This document shows, piece by piece, positions 46,701 to 57,342 of a DNA stretch of 62,239 nt. Position 1 is the stretch's first letter, and the number at the start of each line of letters is the position of its first letter. The notes beneath the pieces are model-generated. The model did no database searches and was not told where the DNA came from. It worked only from the letters and a program-made list of their open reading frames with translations. This DNA comes from Burkholderiaceae bacterium. Lineage in GTDB: Bacteria; Pseudomonadota; Gammaproteobacteria; Burkholderiales; Burkholderiaceae_B. The stretch is from assembly GCA_017983955.1 (NCBI GenBank), contig JAGOAJ010000018.1, positions 1 to 62,239 on the forward strand, read 5' to 3'. The position numbers were made by a program, and so were the translations under genes.

Positions 46701-47174
46701 ATGCTGCTGGATAAGACCGACATACGGATATTGAACGAACTGCAACGCGACAGCTCTATCAGCAATGTAGAGCTTGCCCAGCGTGTGCACCTGTCGGCCT
46801 CGCCCTGCCTGGCACGTGTCAAAGCCATGGAGAAAGCAGGCATTATTTCCAGATACGTAGCGTTAACCAATGCCACTGCACTGGGCCTGGGCTTGAACGT
46901 GTTTATATCCATCAGCTTGAAGGCGCAGAACAAAGAAGCACTAGCCAGCTTCGAGCAATCCATCAGCCAGCACGATGAAGTCATGGAGTGCTATCTGATG
47001 ACAGGCGCCGCCGACTACCTGATACGCGTGGCTGTTGCCGATATTGCAGCGCTGGAACGATTTATCCTGGATCAGCTCACGCCCATACCTGGCATAGAAA
47101 AAATCCGTTCCAGTTTTGCGCTTAAACAAGTGTCCTATAAAACCGCACTACCACTGGACAAGATAACCACTTAA
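46701..47174 (+). CDS. Lrp/AsnC-family transcriptional regulator
   Basis: A 157-residue regulator: the N-terminal helix-turn-helix (LDKTDIRILNELQRDSSISNVELAQRVHLSASPCLARVKAMEKAGII, residues 3-50) is followed by the RAM amino-acid-binding domain (VFISISLKAQ ... CYLMTGAADYLIRVAVAD). It is divergent from the AceE-type gene and probably controls it and itself through the operator at 46664. An amino acid or a derived 2-oxo acid is the likely effector. Confidence 0.93.
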   Translation: MLLDKTDIRILNELQRDSSISNVELAQRVHLSASPCLARVKAMEKAGIISRYVALTNATALGLGLNVFISISLKAQNKEALASFEQSISQHDEVMECYLMTGAADYLIRVAVADIAALERFILDQLTPIPGIEKIRSSFALKQVSYKTALPLDKITT

Positions 47175-47289
47175 CAAATCGTAGCAAGCCCAAACACTCT
47201 GCCACGCTATCATCACCAAGATCAGACCATACCCGCGCCAACACCGGCGGGCACAACAATAGACAAACTGATTTCAGGAGACTCACACC

Positions 47290-49071
47290 ATGGCACTACC
47301 CGCTACCCTACGCGTGTCCGTCACTACGGCGCTGCTAGCCACGCTAGTCGCTTGTGGCTCACCCCAACACGCCAATCAAATCAGCCCCCATGCGGCCCAA
47401 CAAACAGCCGCTGCGCAGGCAGCCAGCGCCGCCTACGACTACACCCTGGATGTCTTTCATCCTGTTATTGCCCACCATGGCATGGTGTCTTCGGAACAGG
47501 AACTAGCCTCCAAGGTAGGGCTGGATATCCTGAAGGCGGGTGGCAATGCCGTTGACGCGGCGGTAGGCGTAGGCTTTGCGCTGGCCGTGGTACTACCGAA
47601 CGCAGGCAATCTGGGTGGCGGCGGTTTCATGATGGCCCACGATGGCCGATCCGGCGCCAACTACGCACTGGACTTCCGTGAAGCGGCGCCTAGCGGCGCC
47701 TCGCGCGATATGTATCTGGACGCAAACGGCAATGTAGTCAACGACAAATCACTGCATACCCACTACGCCGTTGGTGTACCCGGCACGGTTGCTGGCTTAG
47801 GCTACGCACAAAGCAAATGGGGCTCTATGCCACTGGCGAAAGTCATCGCACCCGCCATTGCCCTGGCCAATAAAGGCTTTGTGGTCAGCGAAACTCTGGC
47901 CACGGTGCTGGATAAGGAAAAAGCCAACATGGGTAAATGGCCTGCTACCCAAGCCATTTTCTGGCGTAATGGCGCCCCTATGAAAGCTGGCGACACGCTG
48001 GTGCAAAAAGACCTGGCAAAATCCATGCGCCTGATAGGCCAGCAAGGCCCACAGGCTTTCTACAACGGGGCTATTGCTCAAAAAATCGCTGCTGAGATGG
48101 CCGACTACCCAGGCGCCATCACCATGGACGACTTACGTAACTATTCTCCAGTCGAGCGCATACCCGTAACCGGCAGCTATCGCGGCCACGACATTGTTAC
48201 CATGCCGCCACCATCGTCCGGTGGCGCCCACCTGGTGCAAATGTTGAACATCCTGGAACGTTGGCCACTGGCTGAATGGGGCCAAAACAGCGCGCGCAGC
48301 ATACACCACATGGCCGAAGCCATGAAGCTGGCCTATGCCGATAGATCTGAATATCTGGGTGACCCTGACTTCGTCAAAATACCGCTAAAAGGCCTGACCT
48401 CCAAAGCCTATGCCGACGAACTGGCCAAAGGAATTACCGACAGGGCGCGTCCATCGGTAACCATTAAGCCAGGCAAACCCCAGCCCTACGAAAGTGACCA
48501 GACCACCCACTTTTCTATCATGGACAGCTCGGGCAATGCGGTCGCGGTTACCTATACCTTGAACACCAACTTTGGTTCTGGCATCGTGGCTCCGGGTACT
48601 GGCATCATGCTGAACAACGAAATGGACGACTTCGCCGCTAAACCCGGAGTTGCCAACGCCTACGGACTAGTGGGTGGCGACGCAAACTCGGTCCAGGCTG
48701 GCAAACGGCCACTGTCGTCCATGACCCCGACCATGGTCATGAAAGATGGCAAACCTGTACTGATCACGGGCAGCCCAGGCGGATCGCGCATTATCACCGC
48801 CGTGCTGCAAACCATATTGGACACCATAGACTTCCAGATGAATCCGGCTGAAGCCGCCTCGGCCGCCCGCGTGCACCATCAATGGACGCCCGATGAACTA
48901 CAAGTGGAAAAGGGTCTGAACGTTGACACCCGCGCCTTGCTGCTAGAGCGTGGCCACAATGTAGTCACGAAAGCTGCCATGGGTCGCACCCAGACCATAC
49001 AACTGCTTGATGGGGTAATGCGTGGTTATTCCGATCCTCGCAATCCAGACGGCAGCACCCTAGGTTATTAA
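47290..49071 (+). CDS. ggt: Gamma-glutamyltransferase (lipoprotein precursor)
   Basis: Periplasmic enzyme that hydrolyses or transfers the gamma-glutamyl group of glutathione. The 593-residue precursor has a lipobox LVAC (Cys22), unlike the soluble E. coli enzyme, and so is probably membrane-tethered. The autocleavage site lies before Thr405 in QTTHFSIMD; this Thr becomes the nucleophile of the small subunit. [20 protein letters not shown] and PPPSSGG match the family. A strong AGGAG site precedes the ATG. The pseudouridine synthase gene follows after four bases. Confidence 0.95.
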   Translation: MALPATLRVSVTTALLATLVACGSPQHANQISPHAAQQTAAAQAASAAYDYTLDVFHPVIAHHGMVSSEQELASKVGLDILKAGGNAVDAAVGVGFALAVVLPNAGNLGGGGFMMAHDGRSGANYALDFREAAPSGASRDMYLDANGNVVNDKSLHTHYAVGVPGTVAGLGYAQSKWGSMPLAKVIAPAIALANKGFVVSETLATVLDKEKANMGKWPATQAIFWRNGAPMKAGDTLVQKDLAKSMRLIGQQGPQAFYNGAIAQKIAAEMADYPGAITMDDLRNYSPVERIPVTGSYRGHDIVTMPPPSSGGAHLVQMLNILERWPLAEWGQNSARSIHHMAEAMKLAYADRSEYLGDPDFVKIPLKGLTSKAYADELAKGITDRARPSVTIKPGKPQPYESDQTTHFSIMDSSGNAVAVTYTLNTNFGSGIVAPGTGIMLNNEMDDFAAKPGVANAYGLVGGDANSVQAGKRPLSSMTPTMVMKDGKPVLITGSPGGSRIITAVLQTILDTIDFQMNPAEAASAARVHHQWTPDELQVEKGLNVDTRALLLERGHNVVTKAAMGRTQTIQLLDGVMRGYSDPRNPDGSTLGY

Positions 49072-49075
49072 ACGT

Positions 49076-49702
49076 ATGTCATCCTTATTTCGCAACACGC
49101 CCCCAGCCCACCTTAGATCCCCGACCACACGCCGGGCCGCGAAAGCGGCTCCGGCGCACGCTCGGCTGTTGCTGCTGAACAAACCTTACGACGTATTAAC
49201 CCAGTTCAGCGACGAACAAGGCCGTGCCACGCTGAAAGACTATGTGGATGTGCCTGATGTCTACCCGGCAGGTCGGTTGGATCGCGACAGCGAAGGCCTG
49301 CTGCTATTGACCAACGATGGGCGCCTGCAAGCGCGCATCACCAACCCCCGGCACAGCATGGCCAAAACCTATTGGGTACAGGTAGAGGGGCAGGCTAGTG
49401 CCGAACAAGTGCAACAGCTACGCGCAGGCGTCATGCTGAAAGACGGCCCCACCCTGCCCGCGCAGGCCCGTCTTATGGACGAACCTAATCTATGGGAGCG
49501 CCACCCCCCGGTGCGTTTCCGTAAAAACATACCCACGTCTTGGCTAGAACTGATTATCCAGGAAGGCCGCAACCGCCAGGTACGTCGCATGACGGCTGCT
49601 GTCGGCCTGCCAACCCTGCGCCTGGTGCGCACCCGCATAGGCTCATGGAGCCTGGACGACTTACTGCCAGGGCAATGGCGCGAGGCGGAAGCAATAATTT
49701 AA
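49076..49702 (+). CDS. rluE: 23S rRNA pseudouridine synthase (RluE type)
   Basis: A 208-residue RsuA/RluE-family enzyme that isomerises a uridine in 23S rRNA (U2457 in E. coli). The catalytic aspartate is in the motif [31 protein letters not shown] and KTYWVQVEG are family hallmarks, and [24 protein letters not shown] closes the fold. No S4 domain is present, as in RluE. It begins four bases after ggt with only a weak ribosome site, so translation is probably coupled. Convergent with an EamA gene. Confidence 0.9.
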   Translation: MSSLFRNTPPAHLRSPTTRRAAKAAPAHARLLLLNKPYDVLTQFSDEQGRATLKDYVDVPDVYPAGRLDRDSEGLLLLTNDGRLQARITNPRHSMAKTYWVQVEGQASAEQVQQLRAGVMLKDGPTLPAQARLMDEPNLWERHPPVRFRKNIPTSWLELIIQEGRNRQVRRMTAAVGLPTLRLVRTRIGSWSLDDLLPGQWREAEAII

Positions 49703-49712
49703 GTACGCGTGG

Positions 49713-50600
49713 TCAAGCGTCCAAGGGACGCGCGCCCCAACCCTGCCGCATCCCGGCCACCGCTAGTAAAATAGCGGCGGCACCCACCCACTGCAGCCAT
49801 TGCAGACTATGCCCAAACGCCACCCAGTCGACCACGATAGCCACGATGGGATAGATGAAAGACAAGGCACCAGTTAGCGCCGTAGGTAATTTTTGTATGC
49901 CGCCGTACAGCAACACATACATCAGGCCGGTGTGTACTACGCCTAGCGTGCCCAGCATCAGCCAGCTAAAACCGGCCATATCCGGCGCTGCCGTCAGTTG
50001 GGCAAATGGCGCCAACAATAAGACCCCAGCACATACCTGTATCAAGGCGATCAGATGGGGTGCGGTACCTGTTAGTCGCTTGACCACCAGGGCCGCTACG
50101 GCATAAAGAAATGCCGCGCCCAAGGACAAAGCAATACCCGACATATAGTCGCCACCGCCATAAGATGGCACGCTATGTTGCTGAATAATGGCCAGCATGC
50201 CGATAAAGGCCAAGCTTAGCCAGGCCATCTTATTGAAGGTAATACGTTCGCCCAGGAATAAGGCACCCAGTATGACCAGCATAAAAGGCTGGGTGTTATA
50301 GACAGCCGTGGCGACACCAATAGAGGCACGTGAATAGGCTGCAAACAACAATAGCCAATTACCGACGATGGCAAGGCCGCTAATCAGGGCCCAGGCGAAA
50401 CGGGTCCAACTTAGCGCGCCTGGGCGCAGCACACCCATCACCACACAGATCAGCAGCAAGGTCGCTGAGCCAAACACGCAGCGCCAGAACACCACATCCA
50501 GTACGGGCTGGCCAGACATCAACACGAACCAGCCTATGGTTCCCGAGATCAGCATGGCGCCCGTCATTTCCAGGGAACCATGTTTTATCTGATTGTCCAT
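49713..50600 (-). CDS. EamA/DMT-family transporter
   Basis: A 295-residue exporter with ten predicted membrane helices in two EamA repeats (about residues 10-140 and 150-285). Features are a GTIGWFVLMSGQPVLDVVFWRCVFGS start and FLGERITFNKMAWLSLAFIGMLAI near the end of repeat one. Substrate unknown; relatives export amino acids or metabolites. It is not related closely to the other EamA gene at 29838. It is a single-gene unit, ten bases from the convergent pseudouridine synthase. Confidence 0.9.
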   Translation of the reverse strand: MDNQIKHGSLEMTGAMLISGTIGWFVLMSGQPVLDVVFWRCVFGSATLLLICVVMGVLRPGALSWTRFAWALISGLAIVGNWLLLFAAYSRASIGVATAVYNTQPFMLVILGALFLGERITFNKMAWLSLAFIGMLAIIQQHSVPSYGGGDYMSGIALSLGAAFLYAVAALVVKRLTGTAPHLIALIQVCAGVLLLAPFAQLTAAPDMAGFSWLMLGTLGVVHTGLMYVLLYGGIQKLPTALTGALSFIYPIVAIVVDWVAFGHSLQWLQWVGAAAILLAVAGMRQGWGARPLDA

Positions 50601-50702
50601 GCACCACGCTCCGAGTTCTAACTAATGCTGGCGTGACGGCTTATACGGCTATCATCCGCAACTAAGAAATTAATTGTGGACTGTTTTAGCACATTCCTAT
50701 TG

Positions 50703-51260
50703 TTAAAACTGATAGGTATAGGTCAACCCAAGCAGATCCAGTCCTGGATTAGGTTTCTTTAAGTTTGCATTCGAATAGTGCGAATAGCGTATGCCTATCC
50801 GATGCACTTTTTTTATCAGGAGCCCTGTGCCCAGATGTGAGCCGAACTGAAAGCGCGTGCCCAGATCACGGCCGGCAAACTCTGATCGGCTCATCACCGT
50901 GGGCCCAGAGCCCAATTCCACGTAGAAACCGTCGGTGGGCCACCATCGCAGCATCGGTATCGCGCTAACTTGCCCCATGGATTCGGATCTGCCTCGCTTG
51001 GCCTCCCAGTATGAGACGCCCAACTCAACACTCAAATCCACCCTGCCCCACCCATTTTGAAACTGATGCCCCCATAACCTTGGGGTCTCGTACCCCAAGG
51101 TCGCCTTCCTGTAATCCGAGTTGTATCCCAAATACAAACCTAAACCTTGCGTAGATGGGGGGACTTGAGCCGCCACCACGATAGGAACCAATAAAGCAGC
51201 AGCTGCAATGCTACGTACATAGCCCATCGTAGGACGTATGAGAGCTGGGATTAAAGACAT
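50703..51260 (-). CDS. pagL: Lipid A 3-O-deacylase, PagL family
   Basis: Outer-membrane beta-barrel enzyme that removes the 3-linked acyl chain of lipid A. The 185-residue precursor has a signal peptide (cut near VVAA, about residue 31), amphipathic strands, and a terminal aromatic Phe as expected of a barrel. The active-site motif is RYSHYSNANLKKPNPGLD, with His161 and Ser163; the third residue, Glu in P. aeruginosa PagL, seems to be Asp175 at the same spacing. The start at 51260 has a GGGGA ribosome site. It stands alone beside the efflux operon. Confidence 0.87.
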   Translation of the reverse strand: MSLIPALIRPTMGYVRSIAAAALLVPIVVAAQVPPSTQGLGLYLGYNSDYRKATLGYETPRLWGHQFQNGWGRVDLSVELGVSYWEAKRGRSESMGQVSAIPMLRWWPTDGFYVELGSGPTVMSRSEFAGRDLGTRFQFGSHLGTGLLIKKVHRIGIRYSHYSNANLKKPNPGLDLLGLTYTYQF

Positions 51261-51350
51261 ATCATTTCCCCGATAGTTCTTCTGGATTGGAGGCAAGGAA
51301 AATAGCTCTGGCCGTAAACGCAGCAATTTTGGTGCCTGACTCAGTGTTCT

Positions 51351-52781
51351 CTATCTATCACCCCAGCCACCACCCAGCGCTTTGTACAGCGTTACGTGGT
51401 TGCTATTTTTGGTAAGACGCAGCGTAATCAGATTCTGCTGGGCAGCATAAAGGCTGCGCTGTGCATCAAGCACATTCAGATAACTGTCGATCCCACGACG
51501 ATAACGGGCGTCAGATAAAACATGGTTATCAGCCGAGGCATCGACCAGCGCCGTTTGAGCGGCCAGCTGTTCATCCAGCGTGCCTCGTTGTGCCAAACCA
51601 TCGGCCACCTCGCGAAAAGCGATTTGAATTGCCTTTTCGTATTGGGCCTGAGCGATATCTCGATCTACCTGCGAGACTCTTAAGTTGGCACGATTGCGTC
51701 CCCCCTCGAAGATAGGAAGATGCAATTGCGGCATGAAGCTCCAAAAGCCGGTGCCGCCATCAAAAAGATTGGACAGTGCGCTGCTGGTGGTTCCCGCCGA
51801 CGCGGTCAAGCTAATACGCGGGAAAAAAGCGGCGCGGGCGGCGCCGATATTGGCGTTGGCTGCCTGCAGCAACCGTTCTGCCTGCAAGACGTCGGGGCGG
51901 CGCAGCAAGACTTCAGATGGTACGCCTGCGTCCAATTCAGCCAGCGTGACGCGATCATCGTTTTGCGACTGCGGCAGCAGGTCGTCGGGCAGCGGTCCGC
52001 CAACCAATAGAATCAGGGCATTCTTATCCTGTGCGACTTGGCTAGTAAACCTTGCTACGTCGACGCGAGCCGATTCAACCAAGGTTTGCGACTGACGCAA
52101 GTCCAACATGGACGCCACACCCAGTTCGTGGCTACGACGGATCAATTGGTAGGATGTTTTATGACTTTCCAAGGTTCGCCCTGCCAATTGCAAGCGCTCT
52201 TGGTCCGCCCCTAAAAACAAGTAGGCATTGGCCACTTCGGCCACCAAGGAAAGCTGCACAGTCTTGCGCGACTCTTCAGTCGCCAAATAACGTTGCAAGG
52301 CGTCTTCATTCAGGCTGCGCACGCGACCGAACAAATCCAGTTCATAGGCGCTGGTACCTACGCCTGCGCTGTACTGACGGCTGATGCCCGCCTGGCCGGT
52401 AGGAGAAACCTCTGCAGGCAAGCGCTGGCTGGCGCCTTCGCCACTTATGCCTATAGAAGGAAAAGAATCGGCCCGTTGAATTTGGTACTGCGCCCGCGCG
52501 CGGTCAATATTCAAAGCGGCAACCCGCAAGTCACGGTTGTTTTCCAGTGCCAGTCTGACAACTGCCTTAAGATTTTCATCAATGATGAAATCTTGCCAGG
52601 CAATATCGGCAGCGACCATAGCGCCTGGCGCCAATGAAGTCCCTGCCTGCTGTTTGTATGCAGGCCCGGTAGGCCATGCAGTATCTGTAGGCGCAGCCGG
52701 CCTTTCGTAGTTAGGCGCCATGCTGGTGCAACCAGCCAGTAATAACGCCGCGCCCAAAGAGGCCAAAGTCAAATGTTTCAT
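51351..52781 (-). CDS. RND efflux outer-membrane lipoprotein (OprM/NodT type)
   Basis: A 476-residue outer-membrane channel that completes the tripartite pump. A lipobox LAGC gives the lipidated cysteine at residue 18; two repeated TolC-like halves follow (alpha-helical barrel and strands), for example [15 protein letters not shown]-type and [23 protein letters not shown] stretches. Typical of OprM, TtgC and MtrE. It begins one base after acrB, so the three pump genes are a single operon (A-B-C order, read from 57143). Confidence 0.94.
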   Translation of the reverse strand: MKHLTLASLGAALLLAGCTSMAPNYERPAAPTDTAWPTGPAYKQQAGTSLAPGAMVAADIAWQDFIIDENLKAVVRLALENNRDLRVAALNIDRARAQYQIQRADSFPSIGISGEGASQRLPAEVSPTGQAGISRQYSAGVGTSAYELDLFGRVRSLNEDALQRYLATEESRKTVQLSLVAEVANAYLFLGADQERLQLAGRTLESHKTSYQLIRRSHELGVASMLDLRQSQTLVESARVDVARFTSQVAQDKNALILLVGGPLPDDLLPQSQNDDRVTLAELDAGVPSEVLLRRPDVLQAERLLQAANANIGAARAAFFPRISLTASAGTTSSALSNLFDGGTGFWSFMPQLHLPIFEGGRNRANLRVSQVDRDIAQAQYEKAIQIAFREVADGLAQRGTLDEQLAAQTALVDASADNHVLSDARYRRGIDSYLNVLDAQRSLYAAQQNLITLRLTKNSNHVTLYKALGGGWGDR

Positions 52782-52782
52782 A

Positions 52783-55700
52783 TTAGATCTCGTTGGTCGA
52801 TGGCGTAACCGCAGGGGCTATAGCTGGAGTAGCTGCTGTTTTCTTTGAGGAGAACAATTTCGCAACGGCGAAAAAGAACACCGGCACGAAAAATATGCCC
52901 AATACCGTCGCCGCTATCGTCCCGCCCAGCACACCTGTGCCGATGGCATTCTGGCTACCTGAACCCGCACCGGTCTTGATGGCCAAGGGAAGCACCCCCA
53001 GTCCAAAGGCGATTGAGGTCATCAGAATTGGCCGCAAACGCAGCTTTGACGCCTCGAGCGCGGCCTCGACCAGACCCATGCCCTGGTTCATAAGATCCCG
53101 GGCAAACTCAACGATCATAATGGCGTTCTTGGAGGCCAACCCTATCGTTACCAACAAGCCAACCTGAAAGTACACGTCGTTCGACATGCCGCGCCCGGTC
53201 GCCGCCATCAGCGCGCCAAGCACGCCCAGCGGCACGACCAGCATCACCGAAAACGGTATTGACCAGCTTTCGTACAACGCGGCCAGACACAAGAAAACCA
53301 CAATCAGCGAAAGCGCGTACAGCGCAGGCGCCTGCGATCCCGACATGCGCTCCTGATACGACAAGCCTGTCCACTCGATGCCAAAACCCGACGGCAGTTG
53401 CGCCGCGATCTCCTCCATGGCGGCCATGGCATCGCCCGAGCTTACGCCGGGGGCGGGTTCGCCCTGAATCTGCACGGCTGGAATGCCGTTATATCGCTCA
53501 AGACGCGGCGAGCCATATTCCCAATGCGCGGTCGCGAATGCCGAGAACGGCACCATTTCACCAGCCGCATTGCGCGCATACCACTTCTGCAGATCTTCGG
53601 GCACCATGCGTGATTCGGCTTCGGCCTGCATATAAACCTTTTTGACTCGGCCTTTATCGATAAAGTCGTTCACATAAACGCCACCCCAAGCGCTAGACAG
53701 AGTGCTGTTGACTTGGTCCATGCTTAGCCCCAAAGCGCCCGCCTTGGCCTGATCGATTTCAATTCGATACTGCGGCGTGTCGTCCTGCCCGTTGGGCCGC
53801 ACAGCCGTCAGCTTAGGATTCTGCCCAGCCAGCGCAAGCAACTGATTACGTGCTTCAGTCAGTTGCTGATGCCCCATGCCGGCCCTATCCTGCAGGTACA
53901 TATCGAAACCCTTGGCGTTACCCAGCTCTAGTACCGCTGGCGGCGCAAAGGCAAAAACAACGCCATCCTTGATTTGCGACAGCGCTCCCATAGCACGACC
54001 TGCAATCGCCATAACGCCATTGTCCGCGCCTGGACGTTCGCTCCAGTCCTTTAGCTTGATGAAACCCAAGCCCGCATTCTGCCCAGCGCCAGCAAAACTA
54101 AACCCGGCTACGGTAAACACCGATTCAATATTGTCTTTTTCATTTTCGATGAAGTACGTTTCCATCTTATCCAGCGTAGCCAGCGTACGTTCTTGCGTGG
54201 CACCGGCGGGCAATAGCACCTGAGAAAACAAGATGCCCTGATCCTCGTCGGGTAGAAATGACGTGGGCATTCTGATAAACAGCACTGCGGCAACGGCGAT
54301 CAGTGCCAGGTAAATCACTAAATAACGGGTGCTGCGCGCAATCATCCGGCCAACCAGCGACTGGTACTTTAAGGTGCCACGATCAAATGTACGGTTGAAC
54401 CAGGTAAAGAATCGCCCGCGAGGAGCATGTTCACCCTTGACCACGGGCTTAAGCATGGTGGCGCAAAGCGCCGGCGTCAGAATAATAGCCACCAGTACGG
54501 ACAAGCCCATGGCGGACACAATCGTTATCGAAAACTGGCGGTAGATAACCCCGGTGGAGCCGCCAAAAAAGGCCATGGGAACCATCACCGCGGATATCAC
54601 CAGGCCAATACCCACTAGTGCCCCGGTAATTTGATCCATGGACTTGCGTGTAGCTTCTAACGGCGACAAGCCCTCTTCGGTCATTAAACGTTCCACGTTT
54701 TCGACCACCACAATGGCATCGTCCACCAGCAAGCCTATCGACAGCACCACCCCAAACAAGGTCAACGTGTTAATGGAAAAACCGAAGGCTGCCAATATGC
54801 CGAAGGTACCCAGCAAGACCACCGGTACGGCAATAGTAGGGATGATAGTGGCCCTGAAGTTCTGCAGGAACAAATACATCACCAGGAAAACCAGAATAAT
54901 CGCTTCGACCAGCGTATAGATCACACCTTTGATCGACACCTCGACAAACGGGGTGGTATCAAAAGCGATCACCGACTTCATGCCAGGAGGAAACGATTGC
55001 TCCAATTCGCTGACCTGGGTCTTGATGGCCTCGGCGGTGCTAAGGGCATTGGCGCCGGTCGCCAGCTTAAACCCCATCCCAGCCGCCGGACTGCCGTTGT
55101 AGCGTGCCAATACGTTGTAGGTTTCGCTGCCCATTTCAAGACGAGCAACATCGCGCAACCTTACCGAAGCACCCTGGGGCGTGGTACGCAGCAGTATTTC
55201 CCCGAACTGCTCGGGGGTTTGCAGCAAGGTTTGCGAGGTAATCGTCGCGTTGATTTGCTGTCCGGGAACGGATGGAGTCGCCCCCAGCTGGCCAGCCGAT
55301 ACTTGGGCATTTTGCGCCTGTATGGCGGCAATCACATCCGCCGGCACCAGACTGTAGCTATGCAGCTTGTTCGGGTCCAGCCAGACACGCATAGCGTACT
55401 GGCTCCCAAACACTTCCACTTCACCCACGCCCGACACCCGACTCATGGGGTCGCGCAAATTAGAGACCGCGTAATCGCCCAAGTCGGTGGCGGTCATGGT
55501 GCCGTCTTCGGAAATCAGACCTACCACCATCAGGAAATTAGAGGTGGACTTGGTCACGAAAACGCCCTGACGCTGAACCGCTTGCGGCAGCATGGGCGTG
55601 GCGATAGCCAGCTTGTTCTGAACCTGAACCTGAGCAATGTCAGGATCTACGCCCGCTTCAAAGGTGACCGTAATGGCCATTCTGCCGGACGAGTCGCTGG

Positions 55701-55941
55701 TCGATGACATGTAATTCATGCCATCTATGCCTTTAAGCTGCTGCTCTATCACCTGCGTGACAGTGTCTTGCAAGGTCTGGGCGGACGCGCCTGGATAGGT
55801 CGCGGAAATCCCGACTTGAGGCGGTGCAATATTAGGGTATTGCGCGACCGGCAAGCCTAAAATAGCAAGCCCGCCCGCCAGCATAATCACCAAGGCGATT
55901 ACCCAGGCAAAAATCGGCCTATCAATAAAAAATCGTGACAT
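52783..55941 (-). CDS. RND efflux pump inner-membrane transporter (AcrB/MexB family)
   Basis: A 1052-residue proton-driven multidrug exporter of the hydrophobic and amphiphilic efflux class. It begins [24 protein letters not shown], has 12 membrane helices and two large periplasmic loops, and keeps the proton-relay pair DD in [16 protein letters not shown] (helix 4), with the partner lysine in [14 protein letters not shown] (helix 10). Length and pattern fit AcrB, MexB and TtgB. The substrate range cannot be read from sequence. It is 32 bases after the adaptor gene. Confidence 0.96.
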   Translation of the reverse strand: MSRFFIDRPIFAWVIALVIMLAGGLAILGLPVAQYPNIAPPQVGISATYPGASAQTLQDTVTQVIEQQLKGIDGMNYMSSTSDSSGRMAITVTFEAGVDPDIAQVQVQNKLAIATPMLPQAVQRQGVFVTKSTSNFLMVVGLISEDGTMTATDLGDYAVSNLRDPMSRVSGVGEVEVFGSQYAMRVWLDPNKLHSYSLVPADVIAAIQAQNAQVSAGQLGATPSVPGQQINATITSQTLLQTPEQFGEILLRTTPQGASVRLRDVARLEMGSETYNVLARYNGSPAAGMGFKLATGANALSTAEAIKTQVSELEQSFPPGMKSVIAFDTTPFVEVSIKGVIYTLVEAIILVFLVMYLFLQNFRATIIPTIAVPVVLLGTFGILAAFGFSINTLTLFGVVLSIGLLVDDAIVVVENVERLMTEEGLSPLEATRKSMDQITGALVGIGLVISAVMVPMAFFGGSTGVIYRQFSITIVSAMGLSVLVAIILTPALCATMLKPVVKGEHAPRGRFFTWFNRTFDRGTLKYQSLVGRMIARSTRYLVIYLALIAVAAVLFIRMPTSFLPDEDQGILFSQVLLPAGATQERTLATLDKMETYFIENEKDNIESVFTVAGFSFAGAGQNAGLGFIKLKDWSERPGADNGVMAIAGRAMGALSQIKDGVVFAFAPPAVLELGNAKGFDMYLQDRAGMGHQQLTEARNQLLALAGQNPKLTAVRPNGQDDTPQYRIEIDQAKAGALGLSMDQVNSTLSSAWGGVYVNDFIDKGRVKKVYMQAEAESRMVPEDLQKWYARNAAGEMVPFSAFATAHWEYGSPRLERYNGIPAVQIQGEPAPGVSSGDAMAAMEEIAAQLPSGFGIEWTGLSYQERMSGSQAPALYALSLIVVFLCLAALYESWSIPFSVMLVVPLGVLGALMAATGRGMSNDVYFQVGLLVTIGLASKNAIMIVEFARDLMNQGMGLVEAALEASKLRLRPILMTSIAFGLGVLPLAIKTGAGSGSQNAIGTGVLGGTIAATVLGIFFVPVFFFAVAKLFSSKKTAATPAIAPAVTPSTNEI

Positions 55942-55973
55942 AGTCTATGTATTCCTAAGGATATTTCGGCTGA

Positions 55974-57143
55974 TCAACCTGCGGAGGCCACGGCAGCCGA
56001 GTCGACGGACGTGTTCTTTTCAACGGCAGTGACGGCGGCCCCGGGGCGGACCTTTTGCACTCCTTCGACGATCACACGTTCGCCGGATGCTATCCCTGCC
56101 TCAACCAGCCATTGGTCGCCTATGGTTCTTGTGGCTTTAAGCACTCTGGCCTCTACCTTGCCTTCGGCATTGACCAGCAACGCCGTGGCATTACCTGTGG
56201 AGTCGCGCGTTACGCCTTGCTGCGGCACCAAGATGGCCTGCTCTCGCACGCCCTCTTCCAGAACGGCGCGTACGTACATGCCCGGCAACAATTGCTGGTC
56301 TGGATTAGGGAACACCGCTCGCAAAGTCACCATGCCGGTATTAGGATCCACCGACACATCGGAAAACTGCAGTTCACCAGCATGGGCGTAACTGCTGCCA
56401 TCCTCTAGTGTTAATTGCACCTTGGCCGTCTCGCTACTGGTCAATGCCCCCGACTCCAGCGCCTTGCGCAAACGCAGTAACTCGACGCTGGATTGGCTAA
56501 CGTCCACATACATGGGATCCAATTGCTGAATTCTTGCCAACGGCTCGAGCTGATTCGCCGACAACAAAGCGCCGGGCGTAATGGATGACTGCCCTATGCG
56601 TCCGGAAATTGGCGCAGCTATCTTGGTATAGCCCAAGTTAATGCCCGCCATATCCAGCGCTGCCCGCGCAGCCGCTACATCTGCCTTAGCCTGGCTTAGT
56701 TCTGCCACGGCCTGATCATTAGCCTGCCGACTGACTGCATCGATTTTGACCAGCTCCTGATAGCGCTGTGCTGCCAGGCTGACTACCTTCAGATTTGCCT
56801 GGGCTTTGTCCACCGCCGCTTTGGCGCTGTTGTAGGTGGCCTGATAGGTCGCCGCATCTATGGTGTACAAAATATCGCCGGCCTGTACATCGCTGCCTTC
56901 TTTGAACTGCCTGGCCTTGACGATGCCGCCCACTTGCGGCCTGACCTCAGAGATCAAGTAGGCACTAGTGCGCCCGGCCAGTTCAGTGGTCAGGGCAATA
57001 GACTGAGCCAGTACCGTCGCCACCGTCACCTCGGGCGCGGCCTGGGGGGTATTTTGCGCCATAGGCTTGCTGCACCCAAGCACCAACAAGGAGCTACCCA
57101 GCAACAAGGCCAGAGTCAGCGGACGGTAAAGGTCTGATTTCAT
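55974..57143 (-). CDS. RND efflux periplasmic adaptor (AcrA/MexA family)
   Basis: A 389-residue membrane-fusion lipoprotein that joins the pump and the outer-membrane channel. The lipobox LVLGC lies near residue 24. The order is beta-barrel and lipoyl halves (EVRPQVGGIVKARQFKEGSDVQAGDILYTID), an alpha-hairpin (about 95-170), and GYTKIAAPISGRIGQSSITPGALL. First gene of the efflux operon, with operators and promoter in front and a divergent TetR gene. Confidence 0.95.
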   Translation of the reverse strand: MKSDLYRPLTLALLLGSSLLVLGCSKPMAQNTPQAAPEVTVATVLAQSIALTTELAGRTSAYLISEVRPQVGGIVKARQFKEGSDVQAGDILYTIDAATYQATYNSAKAAVDKAQANLKVVSLAAQRYQELVKIDAVSRQANDQAVAELSQAKADVAAARAALDMAGINLGYTKIAAPISGRIGQSSITPGALLSANQLEPLARIQQLDPMYVDVSQSSVELLRLRKALESGALTSSETAKVQLTLEDGSSYAHAGELQFSDVSVDPNTGMVTLRAVFPNPDQQLLPGMYVRAVLEEGVREQAILVPQQGVTRDSTGNATALLVNAEGKVEARVLKATRTIGDQWLVEAGIASGERVIVEGVQKVRPGAAVTAVEKNTSVDSAAVASAG

Positions 57144-57253
57144 AAGATCTCAAAAATATAAAAGCCGCAAAAACGAAGTTTTTCGCGGCGTTAACTTGTA
57201 TGTGTTGAACAGTCATTAAGCGTGAAACCAGGGTTTTGCGCCCTAGATTTACG

Positions 57254-57268
57254 ACCGTACTGTACGGT
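57254..57268. promoter_or_regulatory. Efflux operator 1 (TetR-family site)
   Basis: ACCGTACTGTACGGT is a perfect 15-base palindrome just past the -10 element of the adaptor promoter, where a bound repressor would block the start of transcription. Confidence 0.7.
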
Positions 57269-57298
57269 ATGTTACGCTTGACAAAACCATGCTGTCAA
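57269..57298 (-). promoter_or_regulatory. Promoter of the efflux operon
   Basis: On the minus strand TTGACA (57298-57293), an 18-base spacer, and TAACAT (57274-57269). The same 25-base segment (GCTTGACA, nine bases, TGTCAAGC, 57276-57300) is symmetrical and carries a second TTGACA facing the TetR gene; no good -10 hexamer is evident for that direction. Confidence 0.55.
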
Positions 57299-57303
57299 GC
57301 AAA

Positions 57304-57326
57304 ACTGTACGGATCGGTCGTTCAGT
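57304..57326. promoter_or_regulatory. Efflux operator 2 (imperfect)
   Basis: Arms ACTGTACG and CGTTCAGT (one mismatch), separated by seven bases, and sharing CTGTACGG with operator 1. It lies between the shared -35 region and the TetR ribosome site, well placed for autoregulation. Confidence 0.5.
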
Positions 57327-57342
57327 GCAACAAGGAGTCAAA

